The translations under genes and the position numbers were made by a program. A DNA stretch of 31,898 nt from Firmicutes bacterium CAG:95. Lineage in GTDB: Bacteria > Bacillota > Clostridia > Lachnospirales > Lachnospiraceae. Under the pieces are notes generated by a model. The model saw nothing but the letters and a program-made list of their open reading frames with translations. It made no database searches and was not told where the DNA came from. Below are positions 31,712 to 31,898 of the stretch, in pieces (positions within the stretch are counted from its first letter, which is position 1; each line of letters opens with the position of its first letter). Location: NCBI GenBank assembly GCA_000438155.1, contig FR902966.1, forward strand, positions 1 to 31,898, read 5' to 3'.

Positions 31712-31898
31712 TTACCAGTATAGCTTCATATCTTCCAGAGCTTCGTCATCGGATAAAGAAAAGCTGTCTTTGATACGGGTGAGCGTGTTTTCAAAGTTAC
31801 AGCCAAAGTCCTTGCAGACGAGGATCAGGGCCTGGATGCCTTGATTCCGGCCTTCGATCAGGCCAGAATTATGTCCTTCGTTATAATAAGAATTAATT
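31712..31898 (-). CDS. Rpn-type nuclease/transposase family protein, C-terminal part (cut by window edge)
   Basis: The minus-strand frame is open from the window edge to a TAA at 31714-31712. It encodes 61 residues, including EGHNSGLIEGRNQGIQALIL, CKDFGCNFENTLTRIKDSF and a final SLSDDEALEDMKLYW. The EGR-x-x-G-I-Q-A-L-I helix followed by a S-L-S-x-x-E-A-x-x-x-x-x-x-Y-W end is the common C-terminus of Lachnospiraceae proteins in the PD-(D/E)xK Rpn (recombination-promoting nuclease) family. The catalytic domain would lie to the right of the window. If intact, the gene marks the locus edge as mobile or rearranged. Confidence 0.65.
   Translation of the reverse strand, partial: INSYYNEGHNSGLIEGRNQGIQALILVCKDFGCNFENTLTRIKDSFSLSDDEALEDMKLYW

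Noticed and set aside
31444..31773. Plus-strand ORF of 109 codons near the right edge
   Set aside because: It runs antisense to the end of the nuclease-like frame, has no ribosome binding site and no recognisable domain.

Overview
The window looks like a chromosomal segment of a gut-type Firmicute of the Lachnospiraceae (Roseburia/Agathobacter-like is my best guess). The evidence is moderate GC content, strong AGGAGG ribosome binding sites, many ATGA stop/start overlaps, lipobox lipoproteins, carbohydrate ABC transport, a GH26 mannanase, an ECF transporter with a UPF0397 S component and a Gram-positive-type exopolysaccharide locus. The taxon is inferred from style and gene content, not from a marker gene. 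No tRNA, rRNA, CRISPR array, prophage or complete insertion sequence was seen.

Layout. 1-740: a non-coding nested tandem array (83-bp half units in 166-bp dimers), a 14-bp tandem repeat and a terminator. 746-7124, minus strand: an acidic, arginine-free lipoprotein with a long structured leader, preceded by a five-gene sugar-uptake operon transcribed from a good promoter near 7168-7196. Operon order is FRG-domain protein, MsmK-like ATPase, MalF-like permease, MalG-like permease, and a solute-binding lipoprotein that also has a C-terminal membrane anchor. 7216-10749, plus strand: a palindromic element in a 5' leader, an acyl-CoA thioesterase, an FAD-dependent dehydrogenase and a MATE transporter. 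10830-13743: a secreted glycosidase-like (DUF5722-type) protein, a 76-residue unknown, a cytoplasmic GH26 enzyme and a small broken membrane-protein gene. 13810-17036: an ECF vitamin-type transporter (S component, fused double ATPase, T component). 17168-17707: lspA. 17959-31168: a polysaccharide locus containing a polyprenyl-phosphate glycosyltransferase, a WbaP-type priming transferase, a Wzz-like protein with a degenerate kinase domain, five further glycosyltransferases, an EpsG/Wzy-like polymerase, a frameshifted GT39-type membrane glycosyltransferase and a PseB-like nucleotide-sugar dehydratase. 31252-31898: a terminator, a headless AraC-family remnant and the C-terminus of an Rpn-type nuclease cut by the window edge.

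How it fits together. The first two thirds concern uptake and breakdown of plant-type glycans (sugar ABC transporter, DUF5722/GH26 cluster) plus housekeeping. The last third builds a surface polysaccharide. The WbaP-type enzyme loads the first sugar on undecaprenyl phosphate, the GT2/GT4 enzymes extend the unit, the EpsG-like protein polymerises it and the Wzz-like protein sets chain length; no Wzx flippase lies in this window.

The least explained signals are: (i) a family of inverted-repeat elements (ends near GTAACTATTCAG / CTGAACAGTTAC) in five gaps of the polysaccharide locus; (ii) the structured leader upstream of the arginine-free lipoprotein; (iii) the 83/166-bp higher-order repeat; (iv) a 28-bp imperfect duplication that accounts exactly for the GT39 frameshift; and (v) an unlisted small gene after GH26 with an ideal ribosome binding site but a CTG in the start position.
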